Source of the DNA: Rapana venosa
Taxonomy: Eukaryota > Mollusca > Gastropoda > Neogastropoda > Muricidae
DNA: 64,000 bases
NCBI GenBank assembly: GCA_028751875.1
Contig: CM054140.1
Coordinates: 32,034,893 to 32,098,892, forward strand
Direction of reading: 5' to 3'
Of this stretch, positions 14,879 to 27,100 are shown piece by piece. Numbering within the stretch: the first letter of the stretch is position 1; each line of letters starts with the position of its first letter. The notes beneath the pieces were generated by a model. The model saw nothing but the letters and a program-made list of their open reading frames with translations. It made no database searches and had not been told where the DNA came from. Position numbers and translations under genes: made by a program.

Positions 14879-15126
14879 GGGCAGGGGGGGGGGGAGAGGT
14901 TAGTGGGAGAAAGAAGAATAAAGGGGTTTGGAGGGGGAGGGCTGGGGGGGGGGGGAGGGTTTGGGGGGGGGGGGGGGGGGGTTAGGGCACACACAATAGG
15001 TGGTAGACCTGTGTGGTATGTCTTAATAGTCCTTGACAGCAGGAGTCTGCAGGGTCCTCCTAGAAGGGAAAGAAGAAATGAAAATGTCAGTCAAGCGTTT
15101 GAAGTGAAGGTGTAGATTTTGCCACT

Positions 15127-15219
<93 letters not shown>

Positions 15220-18200
15220 CTGTGTTGACAGAGTAGTGGGAGGAAAGAGTCATGAATTGAAGTCATCTTTGAAGTTTTGTTAGATGTTTTTTTGCTATGT
15301 AGCATGTTTTTTTTCTGTGTAGTATGTTTCCCCCTTTTTATGTTGAGTCGGGGAAAATGTGTGTGGGGGGATAGGGGTAAAGAATAAAGTGTCTGAGCAT
15401 AGGTTGTGGATTTTATTTAGCGTGTATGTGTCTTGCACCTGGGTGTATGTATGTGCATGTATGTATGTATGTATGTATGCATGTATGTATGTGCACTAAC
15501 TGTAATTTTAAAAGGATGCATGGCATGAAGATAAACTAAAACAAAACAACCCCAGAGCCCCCAAAAAGCCAAACAAAGCAAAGCAAAAGTAAACCAAACC
15601 AAGCCAAAACAACTACAAAAACCACCCGCCCCCAAAAACAAAAAAAACCCCAAAAACAAACAACCCAACCAACCCTCTCCTCTCCCCCCAAAGAAGCCAA
15701 CATAAAAACTAACAAAACAACAACAAAACTACCCCCCCTCCAACTAACCAATCTCCCCCCCCCCTTCCTCTAAAAAAAAAACCAACAACCACCCCCCCAA
15801 AAAAAAAAACCCACAAAAAAACACCCACCCCACCCCCAAACCACCTGTTACAAACAGAAGTAGTCTACAATGATGGACACAGTTCAAGAAAAAATGTAAC
15901 AGAAATGTTCAAGTTCCATGTAACAGTTTCCCATACAGCATAGTAGGATTAGAGGAGGGCACATACACACACACACATAAACACACACCATACACTCACT
16001 CACACACACACACACACACACTCACACATACACACACTCACACATACACACACACACTCAAAACACAAACCACACACACACACACACACACACAACCACA
16101 CACTCACACATAACACACACACACTCACACACACTCACACATACACACATACACACACACACTTCACACACACACACTTCACACACACACACTTCACACA
16201 CAACACACTCACACACTCACACACACACACACACACACTCACACATACACACACACTCACACACTCACACACATTCACACACTCACACACACACTCACAC
16301 ACATTCACACCACACATTCACACACTCACACACACACACACCTACCTATAGAGATAGAGAGAGAGGGCAGTTGAGGGGGGTCCATAATGATAGAGAAGGG
16401 AGGGTTTGGGGGTGCAAGGTGGGGGAGGGAGGGGGCAGGACTGAAAGGTAATGGGGGGGGGGGGGGGGAGTGGGCCGGCCATTCTGTTGGGATGTCAGTG
16501 CTCTGTCACCCTGAGGACAACACCATGTCTGTGTCTACTTGTGTCTTCTGCTCCTCTCTCTCCTCCTCCCCCCCCCTTCTTGTCACCCCCCCCCAAATTG
16601 TACTGGCTAGGCCTTGTACAACAGAAGGGTGAATGAGTCCCCTTCATGTCCGTGTGGATGTTGAAGTAGTTTTGTTTTCCAGACTCCCAGGATGGATTGA
16701 TTATCTTCAGAAGTGGTCCCAAGTTATGGACTGGATGAACAGTTGAGATATGGTAGATCGAGGAGAATTTATTTTTTTTAAAAACCAACAAAGAAAATCC
16801 AAACTGAACAGAAAACATCCCAAAGCTGCAGAACCCACCCCCCACCCCTCAAAGAAAAGAGAAAAATAAATAAAAAGAAAGATTTAACAGTTGATTGGTA
16901 TAACCAGATAAATTGACTGAAAAGAAAGGCAAAATAGGGACTAAGGAGCAAACAGAAAAGCTTTGTAACACCGCCCCCCCCCCCCCCCCCCCCCACCCCG
17001 ACCCCCCTCCCCTTGTATAACCAATTTTTTTTTACCAAAAAGAAAAGGCCAAATAAGGACTAACAAGCAAACAGAAAAGCTTGGTAACACACTTCTCCCC
17101 CCACCCCCACCCCCCTTTTCCTTTCTTCCCCCCTTCCTCAAGAGACTATGATGTGAAGTGAACTTGCTTAATTATTATTAACTAAGCAAGAAAATAAACC
17201 AGGAAGGGGGCAAAAGGAAGAGAGGGAGAATGTGAACAGAAACGTGTGTGATATTAGATACCAAACAAACGGTCCCAAAGTTGGATTGTACCACTACCTA
17301 ATTGGGGGTATAAACAGTTGCAAGCATATACATATATGCAACATCTCACTGTTAGTGAACCACAGAGCTCAAGCTGCAAGCTGAGGAACGAAACACAAAA
17401 ACAACCTCAACCTTTTAAAGCGAAAATCAAAACCAAACATGAAAGCTCTGGCAACTTCTTCTACACCCTCTCCCGCCTCAACCCCCTTCCCACCACCTAA
17501 AGATATTGGATAGTGTATAATTTTGAGGTGCAAATTCTGAAAATTATTAGATCTATTGTCAGAGAGAACTGATGGACAAAATCTGGATGAGAAAAGATGT
17601 TTGTGCCTGTGAGTGAGCGTGAAATTTCAGATGACTTTAATTGTCGTTGCGAAAACTTGCCTGCTCCTATTGGAAATGAACGGGACATTTTGAGGATGAT
17701 TGTTGAACCCGCTGTTTGACTAAAACCAATATGCTGATTAAAGTATTAACACCAGGAGACATACCTCAGATAGTCTGTGAGAGAGGAAGGGAGGAAGAAG
17801 GAGGAAAAGAACAAGAAGAGGGAGGAGGAAGGAGAAGAAGAAGAAGAGGAGGAGAAAGAAGAAGAAGAGGGAGGAGGAAGGAGAAGAAGAAGGAGAAGGG
17901 GGAGAGGGGGAGAGAGAGATTTCACAGAGGGGTAGGGAGGGGAGGAAGGGTGGGGAGGCCTGCAGACAGACAGGACAGACAGACAGAGATTTACCTGAGC
18001 TTTGAAGTGCTACCTGATACAGTGTCACTGAGAGCAAGAACTATTCTGTGTGGTGGTTTACCCTAACACCTAGATAACCACCAACCTGGCCACCCCTACC
18101 CTTCAGTTAAAAGATTGAAATCAAGAAAGTGAACCTCTCTTCCCCCCCCTCCCCCCCTCTGCACTCAAGCTACTACCCAAAATAGGGAGAAAGAAAGGTT

Positions 18201-21200
18201 GGGGGGGGGGGGGGGGGGAAGAACAAAATGTAAACGGCAGATTGATTCTGTCAAGTCGTGCCTCGCACAATCAGTCTGGTTTGTTCATGGTGACTTAGTT
18301 ATGTCCTCATTCATTCATTGACTCTCTCACTCAGTCAGTCCTCATTCATTCACTCACTCTCTCAGTCAGTCAGTCAGTCAGTGGTACAAACACGAAGCTC
18401 TAAGGTTTTTATGCAGTGGCGCAGGCCCTGACTAGACTGGGGCCAAGTCTCCCTGTGCGTAGTCAGCACTTTGTGCGTGGAGGTTTTTAAATACAGATTT
18501 AATACGGTCACTGTCGCCTGTGCCCTCCCCTCACCCCCCTTTTTTTGTTTTGTTTCATTTTTATTGTGTTTTTTATTTTATTATTTTGTTAAAAGCTTTA
18601 TTTTTAGAGAGGAGGCACTGTGGTCGAGTGGTTTAAGCGGTCAACTCGTGATCCAGAGGTCGCGGGTTCGATCCCGTCGCGGGTTCGATCCCCGCTCGGC
18701 TCGGTGTTGTGTCCTTGGGAAAGACACTTTACTCCTATTTTCCTCACTCCACCCAGGTGTACAAGTGGGTACCAGCTCTGCTGGGGAAGTATCTGGCGAC
18801 AGACTAGCGTCCTGTCACAGGGGTGGTGAAAAACCATCAGCTCGCTTAATGCTACAGAAACCGGGATAAGCTCCGGCCCTATGGGCCTTCTGGCTCGAAA
18901 GAACATACTACTACTACTACTTTTATTTTTAGAGGGAGAATGGTTGGTTGAGGGTGGGGTTGTATTTGTTTTTTTTTATGGTAGCTTTTTTGTTGTGTTT
19001 TCAATTGCTTTAAATGGCTACAACATGACTTGGTGTAAACAGTGGTGGCAGAATTATGTGAAGATCTATCTATGCCAGCTAGCTTGCTTTCACTGATGTG
19101 CATGCACGCCTGCATATATTATATGCACACACACAGACATACAAACGTTTGCATGCCTGCACACATACGTGCAAGTAAATGCTATGGAGGAGATGTGAAC
19201 TCTATAGCCAAAAATTATTACTCGCTTCATGTATAAAATCCCGTTTTCTTTTATGTAATTTGAATAATGTAAGAATTTTCTCTATCTGTCAGCCCATCTC
19301 TCTCTTTCTCTCTCCCGTTCTCTTTCGTTCTCTCCTCCCCCCTCCCCCACTCTCTCCCTTCCCCCTTCCCTCCTATCTGTCAGTCTATTTTTCAACTACA
19401 CACACACACACAACACGCACACACCTGTAAAAAGAGCAAAAAACCCAAACAAGTCACACACATCCCAGGTACAAAAACATGTATTTAAAAGAAAGCAACC
19501 AAAGTCAATGAAATGCCCATTCATAAGATCCTTGGAGAAATGATTTTAAAAAACCCAAAAAACTGATAAGAAAGAAATGGGGGAAAAAAACAGAGACAAA
19601 AAAAAAACCAAAAGAAGAAAGCGTTTTTAAAGAGAAGAAAGGAATAGAAACAAAAGGGGAGATAGAAAAATAGATCTTTTAACAGATATCACTAAAGGAT
19701 GGAATTTTAGGTTTGTTGTTTGTTTTTAAATTCCCAAGGGGGCTAGAGGGAATATGATTGGGGGGTGGGTGGGTGGTGGCTTGGTGAAGATACCTTGAAC
19801 AAATGATAATGATGCACACAAAACAGCAGCATTGACTGATGCTAAAACAAGCAAGTTTGGGGGGGGGGGGGGAGGGGGAGAAGACATCTGTATTGAAACC
19901 TTTGAGGGTTTTTTTGTGTTCTAAAAAGGGGAGGGAAAAGCAAATTGAAAGTAGGGAATGCAGTAGAAGAACAGATAGTAGTGAGTGAAAAGAGTGAGAA
20001 AAAAAAAGTCCAGACCATCCCTGGCTGACCCTTACGATTAGCCAGGATGTTGATTCATGGAATGACAGTAGTAGAATTGGGTTTTAAATCCTGTTTTATT
20101 CTTGTGTAACAGTTTTAATCTGAGATATGAAAATTTACAAGGTGGACAACCCTGATATAGCCTCTGTGGTCGGTCGGTAGGCCTTTAAACAAACATGATT
20201 GGAATGAAGTGCAGATAACAGAAACCACATGAAAATAAAGCAGTGGGTAGATAGAAGTACAGGTAACCAATGAATTGAAAAAAAAATTGAAAAAGTAGTG
20301 GGTAGATAGAAGTACAGGTAACCAATTAAAAAAGAAAAGAAAAGTAGTGGATAGGTAGAAGTACAGATAACCAATTAAAAAAACCAGATTGCTCATCAGA
20401 TTTCTGCACCATACAGCGGAAAGTACAAATGGAGATATATATATATAATAACCTTATGACAGCAGAATAAGTGGATTAGGCCCGGTTTGGTCTACCTGAA
20501 GAATGCTGGGGTCATTTGGGTGGTATGCAAATTGCTGTGTGAGCGTCTCGCAGTCCGCGTTCCGTTGCCACTGTGCTCCACGCGTGACATTGATTGGTCA
20601 CAGTCTCTGGGGAGAAGGGGTGGGGAAGGGTGTTGGAGGGAAGAAAGGAGTCTGATAGACATTTTAGGGTAACTAGAGGTAATTTTAAATTGCCCTTGCA
20701 GCGCGTGGCTGGATTTGTTTGTTTAGATTTCTGTACTTTGCCTGTGGGGGAGAGGCAGCACAGAGGCATGTTATGTGTAACTTCTGTAAGAGAGAGAGAG
20801 AGTGTGTGTGTGTGTGTCTTGTGTGAGAGAGAGAGAGAGAGAGAGAGTGTGTGTGTGTGTCTTGTGTGTGAGAGAGAGAGAGAGAGGAGGGGGGAGAGTA
20901 AGGACAGGCAGGCAGACAGACAATAAACTGTTACAATAGTCAGCACCAAGAGATTATATGATATGTCTCTCTTGCATGACCAAAAAACCCCCCAAACAAA
21001 ACAACATCAAACAAAACAAAAGTAACGTGAAAAAAATATCCATCAGGAATTACTATAGTTATTTTCTTCACGTGTTGTGGAAAACGGCCTGGATCGAATC
21101 TGTCCAGTCAGCTTATCAAGGTGTTGTCTTATAGCCTGCCACATGTGTAAGCATTCCTGGAGTCTTCTCCATCAGGTATTACTGGTAGGTGGCCTCTAGA

Positions 21201-23626
21201 CACAGGCCTGTGATTGGTTGGATGTGTGTTCTTCTTCTTCATCGTCAAATGCTCAGACAGTAGCTATTGTTGTCCTTATATGAGCAAAAATGCATCACGC
21301 TGCTGTTGTTAAGCACCTGACAAGTCAGGCCCAGGGTATCCAACTTCGGCATTAGAGAGAATTATTATCTTTCAAGTCTTTCTGGAAAAAAGGCAGGAGA
21401 ATGGACCAAGAAGGCAGAAAATAGTCGAGAAGGAGGTGACAGGAAGAAAAGGAACAAGGCAGAAACAGAGGGTTAGAAAAGAGGAAATTTCTAGCACAGA
21501 ATTTCCACAAGGTGGGGATGCTACTTATACTGACAGGCCCCTGGCATCCCCTGGGGGAAGGATATGTGTACAAGTTGAATGGAAGCGCTTTGATTTGGTC
21601 TCATAAGATATCGCGCCATATAATTCCCATGTATTCTTCTTGTTCTTGTTCTTGTTTTTCTTCTTCTTGTTCTTCTTGTTCTTCTTCTTCTTCTTCTTCT
21701 TCTTCATTTTTAGCATACAAGAGTAGCCTACCTGTCTTCCCAGTCAGCTTGTTGTGGCTGTCTCAAAAGACACAGGTGTTGATAAATTTGTCAGTTTTTC
21801 GGGCTGTCAGTTTTCACTTTTGATCAAGGGGCATGGGGATGGAGGGAGGGGGGGGGGGGGGGTGTTAGCTTTCGTGCAGTGACAAGTTGTTTCTGTACTT
21901 AACAGGATTGTGTGTGTGTACCTTGTTTGATAGGGCGAGGAGTTGTGTCAATGTTTGGGTAAATGTTACAGCTCCCCTCCACAATGCCTGTGTGTTGTGT
22001 CTGTCTGCCTTGTTTCCTTTCCTTTCATTTCCTTTGCTGTTTGTTGTTAGGATTGTGACATAGTTCTAGGTATGTTGTTGTATGGTGAGATACAGGCGAG
22101 AAAAGTTAAAAAAAAAAAAAAAAGTAACGGGAAGGCTTCATTCTGGGAAGGGTGAGAGTGTAAGAACACACATTGGATGAAGAGTTTTGCCTGTATGGCT
22201 GTTTTCAAGTACCTCACCTCATAGGCAGCCATACTCCAACTTCAGAGGATTTTTTTTTAACCCTAAAAGGAGAGCTTGTTATTGATGACAATCTTCGTCT
22301 TCGTTGAACACTCAGACAGCAACTATCGTCTGTTGTATGAGCGAAAATGCATTGCATTGCCGTTAAACACCTGACAAGTCAGGCCCAGCACATCCAACTT
22401 TGGCATGGGACAGAATTGTTGTCTTTCTGGAAAACAGGCAAGAGAATATAACCCGGAAGGCAAAAAATAGACAAGAAGGAGGTTACAAGAAGAAAAGAAA
22501 CAGGACAAAAACAAAAAGAGAGATAGAAAAGAGGAAATTCCTGTCATGTAATTTCCAGAAGGTGGGGTTGTTATTGAGACTGAGGGGGCCCCCTATCCCC
22601 ACTGGGATGGGGGGGGGGGGGGGGGGGTGTGGAGAGAGAAGACAATCTGAACATAACATTTCAAAGCATGTCAACATTCCAATGTAGGCCTTGGTACTAA
22701 ACTTACATCAGTAACTAACACACACAGCTTTTGACCTGGGCCAGTTCTCTTCTGGGAGTCTGTGTTTGCTTTGGGACTTCAGCTATCTGCTGACCAGTCA
22801 ACTTGGTGTTGTGGAGTCCAAACCTGACCTAAACGGGAGGTAGTACTAATGGGGAAACAAGTGAAGCCCGTTTCAGATGAAGACCTTATTTTGAAGCAGG
22901 ATGCGACCCAGCAGTATCCCGTTAGGAAAACTAACTGTGTAGTGAAACATTGTAACAAGAAGCAGGTCTGAGTGAGTGCTCAGTCATTAGTTAAATGTTG
23001 TTAGTTGAATGAACTGATAATGAAGGTTCAAGCTGGTTTCTCAGGAGTTTTGAGGTGGAAAAGGCATCACTTCAGTATTTTGTAATTTTAGCTTTGGACT
23101 GTAGAAATACTGAATCCTATAAATAATCTTCACTGTTGTGCTTTATGTTCTTCAGGCTACGAAAGTGGATTTGTTGGCCTTCACTATCTTTAAGAGGTAG
23201 AAATATCATGGTCAGATACTTATACAGTGTGCAAATTGATAATTATATGCAAGGAAATAAACATGTCGGTCAACAACAACAAATCAGTTTCTGACAGCCG
23301 ACTGCCAGACTAGAAAGTTTTTTCAGTGTTGGAGTACCTGTAATAGCTGATATATGTTCCTTGAAGTATGGAAATGTAGAAGAGAGAGAGAAAGGTTTTT
23401 TTGTTTTTTTAGGAGTGTGTGTATGTACATAGACATAAAGACTCATGGATGTACATGGTGCATGTTTGTGGGCATTGCTGTTTCTGCTATTTTAGTGTTC
23501 CTCAGACAAAAGTGTACCGTGCCAGGCATTCTTTACTCAGACATTTGTTTCCAAATGTGAAGTTCAAATTGCACCATTCAGCCTCATCTTCCAGCCATGC
23601 CTCCTCCCCCTCTCCCCTAACACCCC

Positions 23627-23657
<31 letters not shown>

Positions 23658-24149
23658 ACCACCCTCCACCCCATGTCCTCATCCTCCCCCTCACCCCTAG
23701 AGTTGAAAGTTCTCTAAGTGTGTGTTTGCTTTTGGACTTTGGGGTGTCTGCTGACTTGGCTTTGTGAAGTTGAATGCCACCCATTCTCCTCCAACACACA
23801 CACACACACGCACATGCACACACGCACATGCACACGCACATGCACACACACACGCACATACGTATACGCACATGCACACACACACATCTTTGCAGTGTGC
23901 TCCTCCCCTTCCTTTCCTCTCTCCACCCCCTCCCTCCCCCCTCACACCCTAACCCAGGCATGTTGAAAATTGCTGACAGAATTGTGTTGGGGGTGTTGTG
24001 TTGTGACTGGTGGGGAGATTGGCACAGATCTTTTGTTGGGAGTGGGAAGGTGGGGGTAGGAAACCCTGGTTCAAATGGTCTGGTGTGGTTGAGAATTTGT
24101 ACTGGAATATAATAGGTCATGTTGTCATCAGATTCTGCCCCCCACCCTA

Positions 24150-24198
<49 letters not shown>

Positions 24199-27100
24199 TC
24201 TCTCTTCTCTCTCTCTCTCTCTCATATCAGTCACACAGAGATGTAAAGCGACTTGTAGTGTCTTTGTGTATGTGTGGAAGTTTCTTTTGTCTGTATGTCT
24301 GTCTAAATTGTATGGATATATATGTCTGTTTGCAAGTCTGTTTGTCTGTATGTTAGTCTATCTCTCTACCACTCTTTCAAATATGTTATGACCCCCCCCC
24401 CAAAAAAAAAAAAAAAAAAAAAAAATGTTTGATTGGGTGATCTTTCTCTATCTTACAAGCCGTCCATCCCCATATAAGCCAACCCACCTTTTCTCTATTA
24501 AACTCAGGTATTCACAGACATTATACACAAAATTTGCACACTCGCACTTGCTCATTCAACACTCCTGCATACATGTACATAAATGTGCAGAGAGAGAGAG
24601 AGAGAGAGAGGAGTGGAGTGGATGAATGAGTCTTTGAATGAATGAATCTTAAATATTGAGGGGAAAAAATTAGCACAAATGATGGCTTTTTAAAAATTGT
24701 GTACATCCCACCCTCAGTCAAGGAAAATTAATGACAATGAAAACTCAACAAAAACAACTAAAATGAAGATATGAAAGAGAATCAGTTATACAGTATAACA
24801 TTAATGGGGAAAAAAGCAAACCAAGCCATGTTATAAAAACTACTTTTTTGAAAATAAAAATGGTGGAAAATATTTGTTTTTTCCAAGAGGAAAGAAAGAA
24901 AAAATAATAGACATCTTCACAATTGCATCATTCAAACACAAGACGGAAGAAAAACCTCAAATTTGAGGTAGGTGGAAGAGAGAGAGAGAGGAGGGGGGAG
25001 AGAGGGAGGGGGGGGGAGAGAGGGGGGAGGGGGCTCTTAATCCTTTCATTCAAGATGCCACTGTGCAAATGTACAGTAGACTGCTGTGCAGTAGTTCCAA
25101 GCATCAGTTTTCAAAAGACTAAGTAACAAGTGTTGGGTAAACGGAATTGAGTGGGCTGTCACTGAAGTGTTGTGTGAATAAGTGAGAGACTTGTCACATG
25201 GCTGTGGTGGGTTCTTGACTGTTTCCCCACCAACAAAAGGCTGATGTAGGTGTGTGCGTGCGTGCGTGTGTGTGTGTTCGTGCGCGTGTGTGTGTTCGTT
25301 CTTTACATTTTACGTCTTTTCACTATCAGTGGTATTAAACAAAGGGAGACAGGGGGAAAAGAAGAAAAGCAGATGCTTGTGTGTGACTGAAAGTTTGTGA
25401 ATTGTCACTTGTAATATGAGCATGTGTGTGTGTGCGTGCGTACGTGTGTGTGTGTGCGCACGTGTGTGTGTGAAGTGAAGTGGGAGTAACTGTGTGAATG
25501 TGTGAAGTGAAGTAAGAGTAACTGTGTGTGTGTGTTTTGTGTGTGTGTGTTGTGTGTGTGTGGCCTAGGGCGGCAGGTTCTTTGGAGACCGGCATTGTTT
25601 TTGCTAGTGTCGGTTTTCTATGCACCGAGTGTACAGATCATGTTTATTCATGAAGAAAGTGGGGTTTTACTTTTTTTTCCTCAATATAATTGTCAGTTTC
25701 TAGATTTTAAAGTAGAAGAATAATGTGGGTGGGGGGGGGGGGGGGGAAGTAGGAGGTGTGTGGAGGGGGGGTATGGTGGTTTTTGTTGTAGTGTGTGTCT
25801 GAATATGAGTGCATGCACATGGACACATTGAATTTACTGTTCTGATTTTAATATTATACTGACATATTACTAAAAAAAACAAACAAACAAAATGATACAT
25901 CCATCATATTGGAAACCAGAAAGGGCTAAAAAGCGTGAGAAATGCATTTACAACTCTTTTTTTTTCTCTCTGTGTGTTTTCAGGAGTTCCACGTGGCCTA
26001 TGTCTTCATCCGTATGGCCAACTCCCCCCGCCCTGGGGTGTGGGTGTTGGAACGGTCGACTGATTTTGGCAAGACGTGGCAGGCCTGGCAGTTCTTTGCG
26101 GACACGCCAAGCGACTGTCTGCAGTTCTTCGAAACGACGGCTGATGAAGACCTGTACTACGATGACCAGGTGCTCTGCACCACCGAGTTCTCCAAGGTGG
26201 TTCCTCTGGAGGGGGGTGAGGTGAGTGCTCTGTCGGTGGTCTCCACAGTGGAGGGATGCTTCTTCTTCTCCTTCTTCTTCTTTTTCTTCTTCTTTTTCTT
26301 CTTCTTCTTCTTCTTTTCTTCTTCTTCCTTCTTCTTCTTCTTTTCCTTTTTGTCATGTTTCTCCCAGGGGAGGTTTGACATTGATGAGCCTTCTCCATCT
26401 CTCTCTGTTTTGAGCTTCCTCCATATTTATGCCCCTTTCTCTAAGGTCATCTGCAATATAGGCAGCCTAGGTTTTTGCTAGGTCTTCCCTTTGGTCTCTT
26501 TCCATCCACTACGAAGTTCGTTGCTCTTTTTATGATGTGGTGGTCTGCTTTCCGTTGAATGTGCCCAAACCAGCGCAGTCTATTGGTACTAGCTACAGAC
26601 TTCAGATCATCAACTTTGCACATTCTCACATAGTTCTTCATTCGTGACCCTGTCTTCCCATTTGATCTTTGTCATGTAGAAGGGATACATCGAGGATGCA
26701 AGTTTTAGCCTTGATATGTTATGAAAATGGCAAAGGTTTGGGTTTAATGAAGAAGAAGGTGCATGCCTGTTTGTGAAAAAAAAAAGTTTGGATGGAGTAT
26801 TGTAGGTCAGAGAGATATCTTTGAAATAAGAGGAGAAGAAATTGTGAGAAGAAAAGAATAATTGATTGGTAGTAAAGGTATGACATGAATCTACAAATAG
26901 ATCAGCACGACAGGTTTAGAATCCATACAAGATTCTTTGTTTTAGTTTTTAAAGAGAGTTTTAATGTCTTTAGTGAGAAAGTAATCACAGTAATGAAGTT
27001 TGGTGTGTTATTGTTTAAGTTTTTTGTTTGTTTTTATCAGTGTATCTTAATGTGATACACAAAAAGAGGATAATATACACACGTGATGCTCCCCGAGTTT

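Larger units (their letters stand above)
14561..18609. other. Intron 1, part 3
   Basis: Holds AG and G runs (about 14848-14990), a long CT array (15132-15217), a TATG array (about 15440-15492), A/C-rich sequence (15540-15840), a CA array (15960-16345), C runs (about 16974-16994), a purine-rich GAA/GGA stretch (17781-17925) and GTCA/CATT tetranucleotides (about 18305-18385). No exon is recognised. Confidence 0.6.
18935..25983. other. Intron 1, part 4
   Basis: AT-rich sequence with one copy of dispersed family F (about 20078-20205), a tandem repeat (about 20233-20380), two copies of dispersed family D (about 21230-21560 and 22275-22605) and the second family C copy. Microsatellites are AG/GT (20793-20886), CTT (21640-21705), C run plus CA (23622-23660), CA (23797-23885), CT (24154-24225), C-A homopolymers (24390-24425), GT (25254-25560) and a G run (about 25731-25747). 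Exon 2 follows a pyrimidine tract ending at 25983. Confidence 0.6.

Noticed and set aside
23617..24234. 205-residue Arg/Glu-rich and Cys/Val-rich frame on the - strand
   Set aside because: It crosses CT and CA repeats and C runs, and has no recognisable domain; intron 1 low complexity.
26447..26641. Small independent gene on the - strand
   Set aside because: The wording RLRWFGH and GKRPKGRPS belongs to the end of non-LTR retrotransposon ORF2, and a second copy is at 54 kb.
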